Origin: DASXTB01 sp036505615 | GTDB taxonomy: Bacteria > Acidobacteriota > UBA6911 > JACQSX01 | Direction: 5' to 3' | Assembly: GCA_036505615.1 (NCBI GenBank) | Contig: DASXTB010000122.1 | Coordinates: forward strand, 1-6,202 | Length of the DNA: 6,202 nt | Part shown: one piece after another, positions 5,016 through 6,202 of the stretch | Layout of the letters: every line of letters begins with the position of its first letter | How positions within the stretch are numbered: the first letter of the stretch is position 1 | The notes under the pieces: model-generated | Seen by the model: the letters and a program-made list of their open reading frames with translations, nothing else | Database searches by the model: none | Told to the model about the DNA's origin: nothing | Position numbers and translations under genes: made by a program

Positions 5016-6167
5016 GTGTCAGCAACAGTGCACATGCCTGCTTCGAAGATAACCGTGCCGTTTTATGGGCATGGACGCCAATACCACAGCATTAAGCAAG
5101 AAATCGACGCAGCAATTCTGGCTGTCCTCGAGACTGAGGCGTACGTAACGGGCCCTACCGGTGAACGCTTTGAACGCGAGTTCGCCCAGTACTTCGGGAT
5201 GAAGCATGCAATTGGAGTGAACTCGGGGACCGATGCACTCTGGCTTGTGTTCATGGCTCTGGGGTTGAAGCCCGGCGGCGAAGTCATTACGACGACGAAT
5301 ACTTTCTTCGCCACCGCGGAAGCCATCTGGATCGCGGGAGGCAAGGTCGTGTTTGTGGATACCATCAATCAGACCAACAACATCGATGCGCAGAAAATCC
5401 GCGCGGCGATCACCCCACGCACAGTCGGTATTGTTCCCGTGCATCTTTACGGCCAGTGCGCTGATATGAGAGCGGTCAGCGCAATCGCAAAGGAGCACAA
5501 GCTGTGGGTGGTAGAAGATAACGCACAAGGGATTGACGGTCATGGAGAGGGATTCCGGCAAGGCGAGTTGAGCGATGCTGTATGTACGAGCTTCATCATC
5601 CAGAAAAATCTTGGAACGTTTGGTGACGGTGGTGCGGTGATCACCAACCGCTCGGACATTGACAACGCAGTGTGCCGGCTGCGGAACCACGGTTCGGTGA
5701 AGCGATCGGTGCACAGCTTCGGTTTCAACAGCCGTCTGGACGATCTGCATGCGGGTATCTTGTCCGTGAAGCTGAGGCACATCACTAAGTGGACTGACCA
5801 GCGGCGGGTATGGGCGCGTCGCTACAGTGCAGGACTGAGAGGTACCAGTCTGAAGCTCCCATATGAAGTCCCGGGATACCGTCACGTCTACCACCTTTAC
5901 GTCGTTGAACATCGGAGGCGCGACCACCTGGAGCGTTTCCTGCGCGCGGCGGGTATCGATACCAAGATGCACTATCCGATTGCCATTCACCAGCAGCAGG
6001 GGTTTCCTTGGGGCAAGGATTTCGCTTTGCCAGCCGGTGTCCCGAACAGCGAGAGAAATGCGGCTGAGTGTCTTTCGCTGCCGATGTTTCCGGAACTCAC
6101 GCAGGAAGAGGTCGACTACACGATTGCCAAGGTCGTGGAGTGGGATGAGCAGTTCGGAAACAAGTAA
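5016..6167 (+). CDS. DegT/DnrJ/EryC1/StrS-family PLP sugar aminotransferase
   Basis: A 383-residue, full-length family member. It starts at GTG 5016, preceded by GGAGG (5006-5010) at 5-nt spacing. A TTG at 4980 in the same frame lies inside the palindrome and lacks a site. Visible motifs, numbered from the GTG: GVNSGTDALWL (67-77, cofactor phosphate binding), TTTNTFFATAEAI (92-104), IVPVHLYGQ (139-147), VVEDNAQGIDG (165-175, with Asp168 and Gln171), SFIIQKNLGTFGDGGAVITN with Schiff-base Lys197, GFNSRLDDLHAGIL (236-249) and KMHYPIAIH (317-325). These enzymes move an amino group, usually from glutamate, to a keto sugar on a dTDP or UDP carrier, making amino sugars for LPS, O-antigen or glycosylated products. 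The exact sugar cannot be told. Note SFIIQK where SFYPTK is usual, and DNAQ where DAAQ is usual; the key residues remain. It is probably the first gene of an operon continuing right. Confidence 0.93.
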   Translation: MSATVHMPASKITVPFYGHGRQYHSIKQEIDAAILAVLETEAYVTGPTGERFEREFAQYFGMKHAIGVNSGTDALWLVFMALGLKPGGEVITTTNTFFATAEAIWIAGGKVVFVDTINQTNNIDAQKIRAAITPRTVGIVPVHLYGQCADMRAVSAIAKEHKLWVVEDNAQGIDGHGEGFRQGELSDAVCTSFIIQKNLGTFGDGGAVITNRSDIDNAVCRLRNHGSVKRSVHSFGFNSRLDDLHAGILSVKLRHITKWTDQRRVWARRYSAGLRGTSLKLPYEVPGYRHVYHLYVVEHRRRDHLERFLRAAGIDTKMHYPIAIHQQQGFPWGKDFALPAGVPNSERNAAECLSLPMFPELTQEEVDYTIAKVVEWDEQFGNK

Positions 6168-6184
6168 GTGGCAGAAAGATCACC

Positions 6185-6202
6185 GTGAGTGCAAAGGAAA
6201 TA
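6185..6202 (+). CDS. Probable start of the next gene in the operon (partial)
   Basis: Seventeen nt after the aminotransferase stop, GTG 6185 opens a frame (VSAKEI) that runs off the window. The context TCACCGTG matches that of the aminotransferase start (TCACCGTG at 5011-5018). The purine-rich GAAAGA (6174-6179) is a weak ribosome binding site. The product is unknown. Confidence 0.4.

Noticed and set aside
5019..5990. Minus-strand 323-codon open frame
   Set aside because: It lies exactly opposite the aminotransferase, whose family motifs are unmistakable. Long antisense frames are common opposite GC-biased genes.

Overview
The window looks like an accessory stretch of a soil-type bacterial chromosome, most likely Acidobacteriota. 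That placement is inference. It rests on my memory of similar small basic or acidic proteins, on a moderate GC content, and on purine-rich ribosome binding sites. No rRNA or tRNA gene is visible.

Left part (1-1714): a zone of broken small genes. A coiled-coil coding fragment without a start (104-304, +) converges on a small minus-strand gene (311-456) that has a good ribosome binding site, ACG where ATG is expected, and a frameshift. Upstream of that gene, on the same strand, is a possible 56-aa ORF (491-661). Two intrinsic terminator hairpins (754-781 and 908-946) lie in the gene-poor stretch. Next come a frameshifted or internally deleted short gene (1057-1201, +), a run of C/G inverted repeats, and the C-terminal catalytic remnant of a tyrosine recombinase (1382-1714, +).

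Middle part (1715-3860): a minus-strand gene encodes a charge-segregated protein with a histone-H1-like basic tail and an acidic C-terminus (1889-2389). A 39-aa minus-strand gene with an internal repeat lies at 2754-2873. A plus-strand small basic protein has a coiled-coil start and a duplicated ARWAK module (3269-3592). After a good sigma-70-like promoter (3662-3690) there is an FmdB-type zinc-ribbon gene that has lost the segment carrying its first cysteine pair.

Right part (3883-6202): intact genes. They are an Mth938-domain protein (3883-4233) in the same transcription unit as the broken zinc-ribbon gene, an antibiotic biosynthesis monooxygenase (ABM)-fold protein with its own strong terminator (4387-4710 and 4732-4760), and a DegT/DnrJ/EryC1/StrS sugar aminotransferase (5016-6167). 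A perfect 20-bp palindrome precedes the aminotransferase. A probable next gene begins at 6185. The aminotransferase suggests the edge of a surface-polysaccharide or nucleotide-sugar cluster running off the right end.

I see no complete new defence or mobile system. The most distinctive features are several decayed small genes near a recombinase remnant, several real small genes too short for ordinary gene calling, two nucleoid-protein-like basic proteins, and the palindrome at the aminotransferase promoter.
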